64,000 nt of DNA from Hymenobacter mellowenesis (GTDB lineage: Bacteria; Bacteroidota; Bacteroidia; Cytophagales; Hymenobacteraceae): the NCBI RefSeq assembly GCF_030581005.1, contig NZ_JAUQSX010000004.1, positions 420,942-484,941 of the forward strand, in the 5' to 3' direction. Positions 8,130 to 17,217 of the stretch are shown piece by piece. The translations under genes were made by a program, and so were the position numbers. Each line of letters starts with the position of its first letter. Within the stretch, counting starts at the first letter, position 1. The notes below the pieces were generated by a model. It searched no databases. It was not told the DNA's origin and saw nothing but the letters and a program-made list of their open reading frames with translations.

Positions 8130-10367
8130 ATGACGAATTACCTCTACGCAGTGCCCGCGTTGGGCATTTTTGCCTTGCTCTACACCTGGTTGCGCGCCGG
8201 CTGGGTGACGCGGCAGGACGCCGGCGATGCCCGCATGACGACCATTGCCGGCTTTATTGCCGACGGCGCCATTGCCTTTCTCAAGGCCGAATACAAGGTA
8301 CTGGCCCTGTTTGGGCTCATCGCCGGGGCCTTCCTATTCTACCTGGGCAGCACCAGCGGCAACTCCAGCCCCGTCATCGTCATTGCCTTCATCATTGGCG
8401 CGGTGTTCTCGGCCCTGGCCGGATTCATCGGGATGAAGATTGCCACCAAGGCCAACGTGCGCACCGCGCAGGCCGCCAAAACCAGCCTCAGCACCGCGCT
8501 CAACGTGTCGTTTTCGGGTGGCTCGGTAATGGGCATGGGCGTAGCCGGCCTGGCCGTGCTCGGGCTGGGCTCGCTGTTCATTGTGTTTTATAAAATGTTC
8601 GTGCCCAGCGGCCTCGCCAACGGCACCGAAATGGAAAAAGCCCTCGAAGTCCTCACCGGCTTCTCGCTCGGGGCTGAAAGCATTGCCCTGTTTGCCCGCG
8701 TGGGCGGCGGCATCTATACCAAAGCGGCCGACGTGGGGGCCGACCTCGTAGGCAAAGTCGAAGCCGGCATCCCGGAAGACGACCCCCGCAACCCCGCCAC
8801 CATCGCCGATAACGTGGGCGACAACGTGGGCGACGTGGCCGGCATGGGCGCCGACTTATTCGGCTCTTACGTGGCTACTATTTTGGCTACCATGGTACTA
8901 GGTCGCGAAGTAACCGTGACCGGCGACCAGTTCGGCGGTCTCTCGCCCATTTTCCTGCCGATGGCTATTGCGGGCATGGGCATCATCGCCTCGCTCGTCG
9001 GCATCCTCTGCGTACGGGTGAAGGAAGGCGGCAACGTGCAAAGCGCGCTCAACCTGGGTAATTACATCTCGGTGATTGTATCGGCAGTGGCTTCGTACTT
9101 CCTCATTATGTGGATTTTGCCTTCGGGCACCTTCACCATTCGCAGCATCAGCTTCGATGCCCTGCACGTGTTCTATGCCGTGGTGGTGGGCCTGATTGTG
9201 GGCACGCTGATGAGCATCATCACGGAGTATTACACCGCCATGGGTAAGCGCCCGGTGATGAGCATTGTGCAGCAAAGCAGCACCGGCCACGCCACCACCG
9301 TCATCGGCGGTCTGGCCGTGGGCATGGAATCGACGGTACTGCCCATTCTGGTGCTGGCGGCTGGTATTGTGCTCAGCTTCAAGGCCGCCGGCCTCTACGG
9401 CGTGGCCATTGCGGCCGCCGGCATGATGGCTACCACCGCCATGCAGCTGGCCATCGACGCCTTCGGCCCCATTGCCGATAACGCTGGCGGCATCGCCGAG
9501 ATGTGCGAGCTGCCCAAGGAAGTGCGCGAGCGCACCGACATTCTCGATGCCGTGGGCAACACCACTGCCGCCACCGGCAAGGGCTTCGCCATCGCCTCGG
9601 CCGCCCTCACTTCGCTGGCTCTGTTTGCCGCCTTCATGGGCACGGCCCACATCGATACCATCGATATTTCGAACGCCGAAGTGCTGGCCGGGCTGTTTGT
9701 GGGGGCCATGATTCCGTTCATCTTCTCGGCGCTGGCCATCAAGGCAGTAGGGGAGGCGGCCATGGCCATGGTGCAGGAAGTGCGTCGGCAGTTCCGCGAG
9801 ATTCCGGGCATTATGGAAGGCACCGGCAAGCCCGAGTACGAGAAGTGCGTGGCCATCAGCACCGAGGCCGCTATTAAGAAGATGATTGCGCCGGGTGCCA
9901 TTGCCCTGCTTTCGCCCATTATCGTGGGCTTTCTGTTTGGCCCGCACGTGCTAGGCGGTCTGTTGGCCGGCGTCACGGTGAGCGGTGTGCTCATGGCCAT
10001 GTTCCAGAGCAACGCCGGCGGCGCCTGGGACAACGCCAAAAAGTCTTTCGAGAAAGGCGTGATGGTGAACGGCAAGATGGAATACAAAGGCTCCGACGCC
10101 CACAAAGCTTCGGTGACGGGTGACACCGTGGGCGACCCGTTCAAAGACACCTCCGGCCCGAGCATGAACATCCTCATCAAGCTGATGAGTATCGTGTCGC
10201 TGGTCATTGCGCCCCACATTGCTGCCAAAGACGGTGAGCGCGGCATGGCCCCGGTGCAGTTGGAAAAGGACCGGGTGGAAGTAGCGGTTCGTCCGCACGT
10301 GCGCTACGCCTTCGCCGAGGTCGCTCCGGCGGCCGCGCACTTCATCTACACGGTGCTGGTGAAGTAG
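8130..10367 (+). CDS. hppA: membrane-bound ion-pumping pyrophosphatase
   Basis: The 745-residue, roughly 16-helix protein hydrolyses pyrophosphate and pumps Na+ and/or H+ across the inner membrane. The signature [11 protein letters not shown] is at about residues 201-211, followed by the Asp-rich [20 protein letters not shown] substrate site, the EYYT motif, and DNAGGIAEM. At about 476-486 the sequence reads [11 protein letters not shown], with Ala rather than Lys after GNTT, which marks the K+-dependent class (established for the family). That class includes Na+ pumps. It is monocistronic, with a possible operator upstream and a nested terminator/palindrome directly after the stop codon. Confidence 0.95.
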   Translation: MTNYLYAVPALGIFALLYTWLRAGWVTRQDAGDARMTTIAGFIADGAIAFLKAEYKVLALFGLIAGAFLFYLGSTSGNSSPVIVIAFIIGAVFSALAGFIGMKIATKANVRTAQAAKTSLSTALNVSFSGGSVMGMGVAGLAVLGLGSLFIVFYKMFVPSGLANGTEMEKALEVLTGFSLGAESIALFARVGGGIYTKAADVGADLVGKVEAGIPEDDPRNPATIADNVGDNVGDVAGMGADLFGSYVATILATMVLGREVTVTGDQFGGLSPIFLPMAIAGMGIIASLVGILCVRVKEGGNVQSALNLGNYISVIVSAVASYFLIMWILPSGTFTIRSISFDALHVFYAVVVGLIVGTLMSIITEYYTAMGKRPVMSIVQQSSTGHATTVIGGLAVGMESTVLPILVLAAGIVLSFKAAGLYGVAIAAAGMMATTAMQLAIDAFGPIADNAGGIAEMCELPKEVRERTDILDAVGNTTAATGKGFAIASAALTSLALFAAFMGTAHIDTIDISNAEVLAGLFVGAMIPFIFSALAIKAVGEAAMAMVQEVRRQFREIPGIMEGTGKPEYEKCVAISTEAAIKKMIAPGAIALLSPIIVGFLFGPHVLGGLLAGVTVSGVLMAMFQSNAGGAWDNAKKSFEKGVMVNGKMEYKGSDAHKASVTGDTVGDPFKDTSGPSMNILIKLMSIVSLVIAPHIAAKDGERGMAPVQLEKDRVEVAVRPHVRYAFAEVAPAAAHFIYTVLVK

Positions 10368-10544
10368 TCTGAACCGCAGATTAAACGGATTGAACAGATT
10401 AAACGGATTCGGACTGTCCTGAGAAACAAAAAGGCCGCTGCTTTATAAGCAGTGGCCTTTTTGTTGGCATGGTACGAGTTCAGAAAGGCAGCGGGCAGTC
10501 GAATCCGTTCAATCCGTTTCATCCGTCAAATCTGCGGTTCAGAC
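10367..10544. repeat. long inverted repeat with nested terminator
   Basis: The left arm starts GTCTGAACCGCAGATT and the right arm ends AATCTGCGGTTCAGAC. Both continue inward with degenerate AACGGATT/AATCCGTT tracts for about 45 bp. The left arm uses the last base of the pyrophosphatase stop codon. The centre holds a separate strong hairpin (10425-10465). The element fills almost the whole gap between hppA and hpt. Confidence 0.8.
10425..10465 (+). terminator. rho-independent terminator after hppA
   Basis: A 19-bp stem (one G-U pair) beginning AACAAAAAGGCC closes on a TAT loop and ends GGCCTTTTTGTT. It has A- and T-tracts on the two sides, so it could work in both directions. It sits inside the long inverted repeat. 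Confidence 0.8.
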
Positions 10545-10555
10545 GATTCCGGCCG

Positions 10556-10563
10556 TAGCTTTG
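10556..10563 (+). promoter_or_regulatory. TAnnTTTG promoter element before hpt
   Basis: TAGCTTTG matches the Bacteroidota -7 element, with a weak -33 (TCTG at 10531-10534, 21-nt spacer) lying in the right arm of the inverted repeat. It ends 27 nt before the chosen hpt ATG and argues against a longer N-terminus. Confidence 0.5.
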
Positions 10564-10590
10564 CACCCTCATTCCAACCCCTCGCGCCGC

Positions 10591-11130
10591 ATGGCCCACG
10601 CCAACGTTACCATCCACAACAAAGAATTCCGGCCGTATCTATCGGCTAATCAATTGGATGAGGCGGTGGACGGGCTGGCGGCCCGCCTGAGCGCCGACTA
10701 TGCCGGGCGCCGGCCGCTGTTCGTGGTAGTGCTCACGGGCGGCTTCATGTTTGCCTCCGATTTGCTGAAGCGCTACCGGGGCGAGTGCGAGATTGTGTTC
10801 ATCCGCGTGGCCTCCTACGAGGGCACGGGCAGCACCGGCGTGGTGCAGGAAGTGCTGGGCCTGCGCGAAGAAGTGCAGGGCCGCCACATTATCCTCGTCG
10901 AAGACATTGTGGACACCGGCACCACCATGCACCACCTGCTGCCCACGCTGCAAAGCAAGGGCCCCGCTTCGGTGGAAATTGCCACGCTGTTTTTCAAGCC
11001 CGAAAGCTTGCGCCACGAACTGTCTATCCGCTACGTGGCCAAGGAAATCCCCAATGATTTCGTGGTGGGCTACGGCCTCGACTACGACGGGCTGGGCCGC
11101 AACCTGCCCGATGTGTACGTGGCCGTGTAG
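10591..11130 (+). CDS. hpt: hypoxanthine phosphoribosyltransferase
   Basis: The 179-residue cytoplasmic enzyme salvages hypoxanthine and guanine to IMP and GMP using PRPP. VVVLTGGFMFASDLL is the PPi-binding loop, VASYEGTGSTG the flexible loop, and IILVEDIVDTGTTM the PRPP-binding motif; FVVGYGLDYDGLGRNLP closes the purine pocket. I chose the ATG at 10591 because a promoter element ends at 10563. Next comes adk, then obgE, an order often kept in Bacteroidota. Length and motifs are normal. Confidence 0.93.
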   Translation: MAHANVTIHNKEFRPYLSANQLDEAVDGLAARLSADYAGRRPLFVVVLTGGFMFASDLLKRYRGECEIVFIRVASYEGTGSTGVVQEVLGLREEVQGRHIILVEDIVDTGTTMHHLLPTLQSKGPASVEIATLFFKPESLRHELSIRYVAKEIPNDFVVGYGLDYDGLGRNLPDVYVAV

Positions 11131-11204
11131 CAACAATTCTGCCCCGATTGAGTAACTTGCCCAACCCCACCTCCCCAACTGCCTCCGCGCAACTCTCCTC
11201 GTTC

Positions 11205-11828
11205 ATGTTGAATATCGTGCTGTTCGGCCCCCCCGGCGCCGGCAAAGGAACCCAGAGCCAGAAACTCATTGCCCACTACAACCTCGTGCACCTGAGCACC
11301 GGCGACCTGCTGCGCGCCCAGATTGCCGAAGGCACCGAGCTGGGCCTGACTGCCAAAAAGCTGATGGACGAAGGCCTGCTCGTGCCCGACGCCGTGGTGA
11401 TTGGCATGATTGGCAGCGCCTTGGAAAACAACCCCCAGGCGGGCGGCTTCATCTTCGATGGCTTCCCTCGCACCGTGGCCCAGGCCGAAAGCCTTGACCG
11501 CCTCATGGCTGAGCACAACACCCACATCGGCTGCATGATTGCGCTCGAAGTGCAGGAAGAAGAGCTGGTGAAGCGCCTGCTGGAGCGCGGCAAAACCAGC
11601 AACCGGCCCGACGACCAGGACGAAACCAAAATCCGCCGCCGCGTGACGGTGTACAACACCGAAACCGCCCAGGTGGCCGGCTACTACGCCGCCCAGAAGA
11701 AATTCCACGCCCTCAACGGCATCGGCCCGATTGATGGCATTTTCGGCCAAATCTGCGGGCTGATTGACCAGCACCAGGCCGCCGTGCCCGAAACCCCGGC
11801 CGAAGCCACCAAAGAAGTAAAAGCGTAA
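11205..11828 (+). CDS. adk: adenylate kinase
   Basis: The 207-residue enzyme catalyses ATP + AMP = 2 ADP. The P-loop GPPGAGKGTQ is at about residues 7-16, followed by HLSTGDLLR, the AMP-binding IFDGFPRTVAQAE, and the DDQDETKIRRRVTVY region of a short lid without zinc-binding cysteines. I start at the ATG at 11205 because the sequence before MLNIVLFGPPG is not family-like. The C-terminus is slightly extended with EAT-rich sequence. It follows hpt by about 75 nt and precedes obgE across an inverted-repeat element. Confidence 0.95.
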   Translation: MLNIVLFGPPGAGKGTQSQKLIAHYNLVHLSTGDLLRAQIAEGTELGLTAKKLMDEGLLVPDAVVIGMIGSALENNPQAGGFIFDGFPRTVAQAESLDRLMAEHNTHIGCMIALEVQEEELVKRLLERGKTSNRPDDQDETKIRRRVTVYNTETAQVAGYYAAQKKFHALNGIGPIDGIFGQICGLIDQHQAAVPETPAEATKEVKA

Positions 11829-11868
11829 CTTTACGCCTTTAACAAGACTGTCAGTTTTTAATACGACT

Positions 11869-11969
11869 GTCATCCTGAGCGTAGCGAAGGACCTTATCAC
11901 GCTTGCACGGTTTAGCGTTACTGCAAATCGTCTGACCGTGATAAGGTCCTTCGCTACGCTCAGGATGAC
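11869..11969. repeat. REP-doublet-like inverted repeat (family A)
   Basis: Perfect 32-bp arms (11869-11900 and 11938-11969) flank a 37-nt centre. The arm begins GTCATCCTGAGCGTAGCGAA and ends in TTATCAC. Each arm can itself fold, pairing TCCT with AGGA. The element lies between adk and obgE. Confidence 0.9.
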
Positions 11970-11998
11970 CGTTTTTTTACCTCAATACCCCAATTCCC

Positions 11999-13060
11999 GT
12001 GGCATCCAATAACTTCATCGACTACGTCAAACTCATCTGCCGCTCGGGCAAGGGCGGCGCGGGCTCGCACCACTTCTTCCGAGCCAAGGGCCTGCCCAAC
12101 GGCGGCCCCGATGGCGGCGACGGCGGCCGCGGCGGCCACATCATCCTCGAAGGCAACTCGCAGCTCTGGACGCTGCTACACCTGCAGTATCAGAAGCACG
12201 TATTCGCCAAAGATGGCGAGGGCGGGGGCGAAAACCTGCGCTCCGGCGCCCAGGGCGAAGACATTGTGCTGCAGGTGCCCCTCGGCACCGTGGCCCGCGA
12301 CCCTGACGGCACCCAGATTCTGGAAATCACGGAGCACGGCCAGCGGCTCATCCTCGTGCCCGGCGGGCGCGGCGGCTGGGGCAACGACCATTTCAAGAAT
12401 TCCATCAACCAGGCCCCGCAGTACGCGCAGCCCGGCGAGCCGGCCATTGAGGCCATCATCATCCTGGAGCTCAAACTGCTGGCCGACGTGGGCCTCGTGG
12501 GCTTCCCCAACGCGGGCAAGAGCACGCTGCTGTCGGTGGTGAGCGCGGCCAAGCCCAAGATTGCCGACTACGCCTTCACCACCCTCGTGCCCAACCTGGG
12601 CGTGGTGGCCTACCGCGACTACAAATCCTTCGTGATGGCCGACATTCCCGGCATCATTGAGGGCGCGGCCGAGGGCAAAGGCCTGGGCACGCGCTTCCTG
12701 CGCCACATTGAGCGCAACTCCATGCTGCTCTTCATGATAAGCTGCGACTCGCCCGACATCAACGCCGAATACGACGTGCTAATCGGCGAGCTGGAGCAGT
12801 TCAACCCCGACCTGCTGGACAAAAAGCGCCTGTTGGCCATCACCAAGTCCGACATGATTGACGAGGAGCTGGAGGCTGAAATCCGCGCTACGCTGCCGGC
12901 TGAAGTGCCCGCCATCTTCATTTCCAGCCTCACGAACAAGAACATCATGCCGCTGAAAGATATGATTTGGAAGGCGCTGGAAGAAACCCGCCGCGACGCT
13001 GCGCCAGTCAAACGGCAGGGCCTTGGCGAAGAGGAAGGCGACGGAGAATGGCCTGCTTAG
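11999..13060 (+). CDS. obgE: Obg/CgtA GTPase
   Basis: The 353-residue protein starts at a GTG. Its glycine-rich Obg domain (about residues 1-158) includes [13 protein letters not shown] and [14 protein letters not shown]. The G domain follows, with GFPNAGKST (G1), [16 protein letters not shown] (G3/switch II), TKSD (G4) and ISSLTNKN (G5). It is a ribosome-associated GTPase linked to 50S maturation and stress control. After the G domain there is only a short charged tail, so the variable OCT domain is absent, as is usual outside Firmicutes. Confidence 0.95.
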   Translation: MASNNFIDYVKLICRSGKGGAGSHHFFRAKGLPNGGPDGGDGGRGGHIILEGNSQLWTLLHLQYQKHVFAKDGEGGGENLRSGAQGEDIVLQVPLGTVARDPDGTQILEITEHGQRLILVPGGRGGWGNDHFKNSINQAPQYAQPGEPAIEAIIILELKLLADVGLVGFPNAGKSTLLSVVSAAKPKIADYAFTTLVPNLGVVAYRDYKSFVMADIPGIIEGAAEGKGLGTRFLRHIERNSMLLFMISCDSPDINAEYDVLIGELEQFNPDLLDKKRLLAITKSDMIDEELEAEIRATLPAEVPAIFISSLTNKNIMPLKDMIWKALEETRRDAAPVKRQGLGEEEGDGEWPA

Positions 13061-13183
13061 CGCGTTAGATTCGGCAGGCGCTGCCGTCGGAGGTGCCCAG
13101 GGTATTCATTTTCGGCCCCGCGAAAAGAAAAATTCATTTGTTGAAGAATATGATTTGGAAAGTACTGCATGAGTAGGGATTAC

Positions 13184-13630
13184 TCATGCATGGAATACTT
13201 CCCTCACTTCGGGCAAATGATGAATGCAGCTTTCTAAAATTAATATGCTGTAGCGCAATAGCTTTTCTCTTCTATCGGCTGGGAAGATTTGTCCATTCAC
13301 TTTCCCACCGTGAAAAAGGTTGTTTCTAACCCTTGTGAGATAAATGAAAAGCTCCTTTGACTTTGTGTTCTGGCCTGGGTTACTGTCCTCCCAACGGATT
13401 TGCTCATCTCTAATAAATTGACTTTTAGGCGGATTTGTCAATATATAATTGATGGCTTCACTTAAAGACGGGCTGTTGGGATGTTCGATAATTGATTCTA
13501 CAGCATCAGCAAATTTTAGCCAATTAGGTTCAGCCCTGCCTTCTCCGTTGTGGAAGCCACTAGCCTTCAAGGAATATTCGACGCGTGAAAAGGTTTGGAA
13601 AAATTGTTTGGAAAGGTCTTCAAAATTCAT
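13184..13630 (-). CDS. HEPN-like protein, possible RNase
   Basis: This 148-residue all-helical protein has RNNLFHGGK at residues 102-110. That fits the Rx4-6H motif with Asn after Arg (R102, N103, H107) that defines HEPN-type ribonucleases. I start at the ATG at 13630, since the only longer start is a TTG. The gene is markedly more AT-rich than obgE and grpE on either side and is in the opposite orientation, which suggests horizontal gain. No MNT-type nucleotidyltransferase or other antitoxin is next to it. HEPN assignment comes from one motif and helical character; the toxic role is inference. Confidence 0.6.
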   Translation of the reverse strand: MNFEDLSKQFFQTFSRVEYSLKASGFHNGEGRAEPNWLKFADAVESIIEHPNSPSLSEAINYILTNPPKSQFIRDEQIRWEDSNPGQNTKSKELFIYLTRVRNNLFHGGKVNGQIFPADRREKLLRYSILILESCIHHLPEVREVFHA

Positions 13631-13776
13631 AGCAGTTTTCAAATTTGGTTGTCTGATAGTCAAATGTAACCAATGCCACTATGGCAGCCCGCGCCCCTTT
13701 GGCAAGTGAATTGCGCCCGCAGCTTGACTAACCGGCTAACCCCGTGAAAAACCCCTTCCGACGAATATTTCCGCAA

Positions 13777-14358
13777 ATGGCTAACGAGAATAACCTGCCG
13801 CAGGACGACAACCTGACCGCCGACCCCAACCACGTAGCTGGCGAAATGGCCGACAACGCCGACGGCGAAACCACCGACCCGAACATGACGGCCACCGGCG
13901 CCCCCCAGCCCGCTGCCTCGCGCACCGACGCCGAGCTGGCCGACCTCAAAGACAAATACCTGCGCCTGGCCGCCGAGTTTGAGAACTACAAGCGCCGCAC
14001 CAGCAAGGAGCGCATCGACCTCTTCAAAACCGCCAACCAGGAGCTTATGACGGCCCTGCTGCCCGTGCTCGACGACTTCGAGCGCGCCCGCAACGCCACC
14101 GCCAGCACCACCGATGCCAACGCCGTGCGCGAGAGCATCGACATTATTCAGAACAAGCTGAACAAAACGCTCCAGCAAAAGGGTTTGACCCAGATGGAAG
14201 CCAAGGGCGGCGACTTCGATGCCGAGCTGCACGAGGCCATTACCCAGATTCCCGCGCCCAGCGACGACCTGAAAGGAAAAATCGTGGACGTGGTGGAGCA
14301 AGGCTACTATTTGGGCGACAAGGTAATTCGCCACGCCAAAGTGGTGCTGGGGCAATAA
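13777..14358 (+). CDS. grpE: GrpE nucleotide exchange factor
   Basis: GrpE releases ADP from DnaK. The core is the long coiled coil with DLKDKYLRLAAEFENYKRRT (about residues 60-80), then LLPVLDDFERA and a C-terminal beta domain with DAELHEAITQIPA and VVEQGYYLGDKVIRHAKV. The N-terminal ~50 residues are acidic and disordered, as usual. I prefer the ATG at 13777; a GTG at 13744 would add 11 residues. dnaJ follows across an inverted repeat; dnaK is not in the window. Confidence 0.92.
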   Translation: MANENNLPQDDNLTADPNHVAGEMADNADGETTDPNMTATGAPQPAASRTDAELADLKDKYLRLAAEFENYKRRTSKERIDLFKTANQELMTALLPVLDDFERARNATASTTDANAVRESIDIIQNKLNKTLQQKGLTQMEAKGGDFDAELHEAITQIPAPSDDLKGKIVDVVEQGYYLGDKVIRHAKVVLGQ

Positions 14359-14395
14359 TTTTAGGGTTTGGTTTGAGGTTGAAGAAATTAAAAAA

Positions 14396-14499
14396 TCTGT
14401 CATCCTGAGCGTAGCGAAGGACCTTCCTACAACGGCACGACTTGCAGTAATGACTGCCATAGGCGTGATAAGGTCCTTCGCTACGCTCAGGATGACAGA
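14396..14499. repeat. REP-doublet-like inverted repeat (family A)
   Basis: Perfect 30-bp arms (14396-14425 and 14470-14499) begin TCTGTCATCCTGAGCGTAGC. The right arm ends 20 nt before the dnaJ ATG, so it occupies the dnaJ 5' leader or promoter region. The arm core is the same as in the copy before obgE. Confidence 0.9.
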
Positions 14500-14519
14500 C
14501 GATTCATACAGAAGCAGAG

Positions 14520-15671
14520 ATGGCTACGAAGCGCGATTATTACGAGGTATTAGGCATTACCAAAACGGCGGAAGGCGACGTTATCAAGTCGGCTTACCGC
14601 AAGATGGCCATCAAGTACCACCCCGATAAAAACCCCGACGACCCCACGGCCGAGGACAAATTCAAAGAAGCGGCCGAGGCTTACGAAGTACTCAGCAATG
14701 CCGACAAACGCGCGCGCTACGACCGGTACGGCCATCAGGGCGTGGGCGGCGGCAACGGCGGCGGCCCGCAGAACATGGAGGACATCTTCTCGCAGTTCGG
14801 CGATATTTTCGGCGGGGGCGGGGGCGGGGGCTTCGAGGGCTTCTTCGGAGGCGGACGCCAGGGCGGCGGGCGGCGCCAGAAAAAGGGCTCGAACCTGCGC
14901 ATCAAGCTGAAGCTCGACTTGGAGGAAATTGCCAACGGCGTCGAGAAGAAAATCAAGGTGAAGCGCTACGTGGCCTGCCAGCCGTGCAGCGGCACCGGCG
15001 CCAAAAACGGCACCGACCTCAAAACCTGCCCCACCTGCCAGGGCCAGGGCCAGACCAAGCGCGTGGTGAACACCATGCTCGGCCAGATGGTGAGCAGCAG
15101 CACCTGCCCCACCTGCAACGGCGAGGGCAAAACCATTGTGACAACCTGCGACGTGTGCAAAGGCGAAGGCCGCCAGCTGCACGAGGAAGTAATTCCCATC
15201 AACATCCCCGCCGGCGTGGCCAACGACATGCAGCTGAGCATGAACGGCAAAGGCAACTTCCCCGAGCGCGGCGGCGTGCCCGGCGACCTGCTCATCCAGA
15301 TTGAGGAGGAGCCGCACGAGTTCCTGAAGCGCGACGGCAACAACATCATGTTCGAGCAGTACATCTCATTCGTGGATGCCGCCCTCGGCGCGAGCTTGGA
15401 GGTGCCCACCATCGAGGGCAAGGTGAAAATTAAGGTGGACCCCGGCACCCAGCCCGGCAAAATCCTGCGCCTGCGCGGCAAGGGCATTAAGGACCTGAAC
15501 GGCTACGGCCGCGGCGACCAACTCATCCACCTGAATGTATGGACGCCCAAAAACGTGAGCAACCAGGAGCGTGAGCTGCTGGAGAAACTGCGCGACTCGG
15601 ACAACTTCACGCCGCACCCCGGTAAGAATGAGAAGGGCTTCTTCGAGAAAGTGAAGGAGTATTTCGCATAA
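14520..15671 (+). CDS. dnaJ: chaperone DnaJ
   Basis: The 383-residue Hsp40 stimulates the DnaK ATPase and delivers clients. It has a J domain (residues 1-70) with the HPD triad in [10 protein letters not shown], then a Gly/Phe-rich region with a run of glycines. The zinc-binding domain has four CxxCxGxG motifs ([37 protein letters not shown]). The C-terminal substrate domain is complete. It is a type I DnaJ with normal length. It is coupled to grpE but separated by a palindromic repeat that could act in the mRNA. A terminator follows. Confidence 0.96.
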   Translation: MATKRDYYEVLGITKTAEGDVIKSAYRKMAIKYHPDKNPDDPTAEDKFKEAAEAYEVLSNADKRARYDRYGHQGVGGGNGGGPQNMEDIFSQFGDIFGGGGGGGFEGFFGGGRQGGGRRQKKGSNLRIKLKLDLEEIANGVEKKIKVKRYVACQPCSGTGAKNGTDLKTCPTCQGQGQTKRVVNTMLGQMVSSSTCPTCNGEGKTIVTTCDVCKGEGRQLHEEVIPINIPAGVANDMQLSMNGKGNFPERGGVPGDLLIQIEEEPHEFLKRDGNNIMFEQYISFVDAALGASLEVPTIEGKVKIKVDPGTQPGKILRLRGKGIKDLNGYGRGDQLIHLNVWTPKNVSNQERELLEKLRDSDNFTPHPGKNEKGFFEKVKEYFA

Positions 15672-15691
15672 TTTTTGATTAGAAAATTTTG

Positions 15692-15728
15692 AAAAGCCCC
15701 GTCTGGCCATTGGTCAGGCGGGGCTTTT
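15692..15728 (+). terminator. rho-independent terminator after dnaJ
   Basis: AAAAGCCCCGTCTGGCC pairs with GGTCAGGCGGGGCTTTT (two G-U pairs), followed by a T-run. It lies about 20 nt after the dnaJ stop. Confidence 0.8.
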
Positions 15729-15734
15729 TTGCAT

Positions 15735-15823
15735 CTGTCATGCTGAACGCAGTGAAGCACCTTATCACGTCCGAACGATTTGTTCCAGCGTGATAAGGTG
15801 CTTCACTGCGTTCAGCATGACAG
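15735..15823. repeat. REP-doublet-like inverted repeat (family A)
   Basis: Perfect 35-bp arms (15735-15769, 15789-15823) start CTGTCATGCTGAACGCAGTG and end TTATCACG, around a 19-nt centre. The core differs from other copies, but the arm hairpin is kept (ATGC with GCAC in this copy is weaker). It sits between the dnaJ terminator and a sigma factor gene. Confidence 0.9.
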
Positions 15824-15913
15824 GCGATTGCAGTTATTGCGGAAATTTTCATGGATGGCTGTAATGCCGCACCGCCGCCGCCGATTCACTCCCTGAAACA
15901 CTCTTACCCCCGC

Positions 15914-16429
15914 ATGGCCGCCGCCACCCCGTCTGCTGATTTTGTTGCCGCGCTGCACGAGTACCAGCCGCTGCTGCGGCGCGTAGCCCGGCTCTACTGC
16001 CAGGATGCCGACGACCGCCAGGACTTGTTCCAGGAAATGGTGCTGCAGTTGTGGCGGGCCTGGCCGCGCTACGTGCCCCAGGCCAATGCCAAGCTCAGCA
16101 CCTGGCTCTACCGCATTGCCCTGAACGTGGCCATCTCGAACCTGCGCCAGCGCACCCGCCGCCCGGCCCCCACCGAGCTGGATGCCGAGGCGCTGGCCGT
16201 GGCCCAGGCCCCGGAAACCGGCTACGATGCCGACGACCGCGCCCAGCTCTACCGGGCCATTGGCCGGCTGTCGGAGGTCGACAAGGCATTTATTCTACTT
16301 TACCTCGAAGACCGGCCCTATGAGGAAATGGCCGACATTCTGGGCATTACCCAAAACAACGTGCGCGTGAAAATGCACCGCGTGCAGGAAAAGCTCCGCG
16401 CCCTTTTAGTCCCCGCCGCCCGATGCTAG
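15914..16429 (+). CDS. ECF-type RNA polymerase sigma factor
   Basis: I start at the ATG at 15914 (MAAATPSADF, 171 residues). Region 2 is YQPLLRRVARLYCQDADDRQ then DLFQEMVLQLWRAWPRY, ending in LSTWLYRIALNVAISNLRQ. Region 4 is DKAFILLYLEDRPYEEMADI followed by the helix-turn-helix residues LGITQNNVRVKMHRVQEKL. It would direct RNA polymerase to a stress- or envelope-related regulon. Its 3' end overlaps the next gene, for a membrane protein, by 7 nt; that partner is the natural candidate for its anti-sigma or co-regulated protein. Confidence 0.9.
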   Translation: MAAATPSADFVAALHEYQPLLRRVARLYCQDADDRQDLFQEMVLQLWRAWPRYVPQANAKLSTWLYRIALNVAISNLRQRTRRPAPTELDAEALAVAQAPETGYDADDRAQLYRAIGRLSEVDKAFILLYLEDRPYEEMADILGITQNNVRVKMHRVQEKLRALLVPAARC

Positions 16430-17067
16430 AACTCGATGACCTCCGCCGCCAGTGGCAGCAACCGGCCCCGGCCGATGCGCCCGCCCCGCTCGATGCCGCC
16501 GCGCTGACGCGCCTGCTGGCCCGGCAATCCGATGGCATTATTGCCAAGCTGCGCCGGAGCGCCCGGTGGGAGCTGGGGGCGAATATCGCGATACTCGTGG
16601 GGGCCCTGGCCGTGGCCGGCTCGGCCCGGGTGTTCTGGCTACAGGCCGCCGGCGGGGTGCTGGCCGCTATTGGGGCCGTGTGTATCGTGTATTTGTACCG
16701 GAAGCTGCATTTGCTGCGCCGCCTGGACGACCCCGCCGCCGACCTGCGCGCCCACCTGCTGCGCCTCGACGGGGGCCTGCGGGCGCTCATCCGCTTCTAT
16801 TACCGCTTCACGCTGGCCATGCTGCCGGTGGGCGGGCTGCTGAACGTGCTGATGGTGGTTTCGACCTCGAAGCACGAAATCAGGCTCACTTCCGGGTTTG
16901 GTATGGCGCTGGTGCTGGGCCTGGTCGTCGTGCTGCCAGCGCTGCTCTACCTGCCGGTGGCCAGCCTGACGCGGAAGTACCTGCAGCGCCTCTACGGCCA
17001 GCACCTCGACCGGCTCGAAGCCAGCCTGGCCGAGCTGGCCGAGCCGGAACCAGTGGCGGCCCGCTGA
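16423..17067 (+). CDS. membrane protein encoded with the sigma factor
   Basis: The 214-residue protein has an N-terminal cytoplasmic stretch with LDDLRRQWQQPAPADAP, followed by four hydrophobic segments in two pairs (about 48-90 and 128-185). The N-terminal LxxLxxxWQ pattern resembles proteins found beside ECF sigma genes in Bacteroidota. The ATG at 16423 overlaps the sigma gene by 7 nt, so translation is probably coupled. It could sequester the sigma factor at the membrane, but no known anti-sigma domain such as zinc-binding ZAS is visible. The function is inferred from position. Confidence 0.75.
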   Translation: MLELDDLRRQWQQPAPADAPAPLDAAALTRLLARQSDGIIAKLRRSARWELGANIAILVGALAVAGSARVFWLQAAGGVLAAIGAVCIVYLYRKLHLLRRLDDPAADLRAHLLRLDGGLRALIRFYYRFTLAMLPVGGLLNVLMVVSTSKHEIRLTSGFGMALVLGLVVVLPALLYLPVASLTRKYLQRLYGQHLDRLEASLAELAEPEPVAAR

Positions 17068-17161
17068 CGGCCGCCGCCCCATTCATCCGGCTTATTCGCC
17101 GTTTGGGGGCCGTTTGTTGCCGCCTGGCACCCGGCCGCTGGCGCGCGAAGGCGGCGCTTGA

Positions 17162-17169
17162 TACATTTG
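17162..17169 (+). promoter_or_regulatory. TAnnTTTG promoter element before the ABC exporter genes
   Basis: TACATTTG matches the Bacteroidota -7 element, 48 nt before the GTG start of the ATPase gene. It would begin an mRNA for the ATPase and perhaps the permease. Confidence 0.45.
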
Positions 17170-17217
17170 CCGAGCGACATTCTTCTACATTTAACCCGCC
17201 AACCAACCCTTCTTTCT

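Noticed and set aside
8898..9947. A 349-codon minus-strand frame inside the pyrophosphatase gene
   Set aside because: His/Gly/Ala-rich low-complexity product opposite a gene with clear family motifs.
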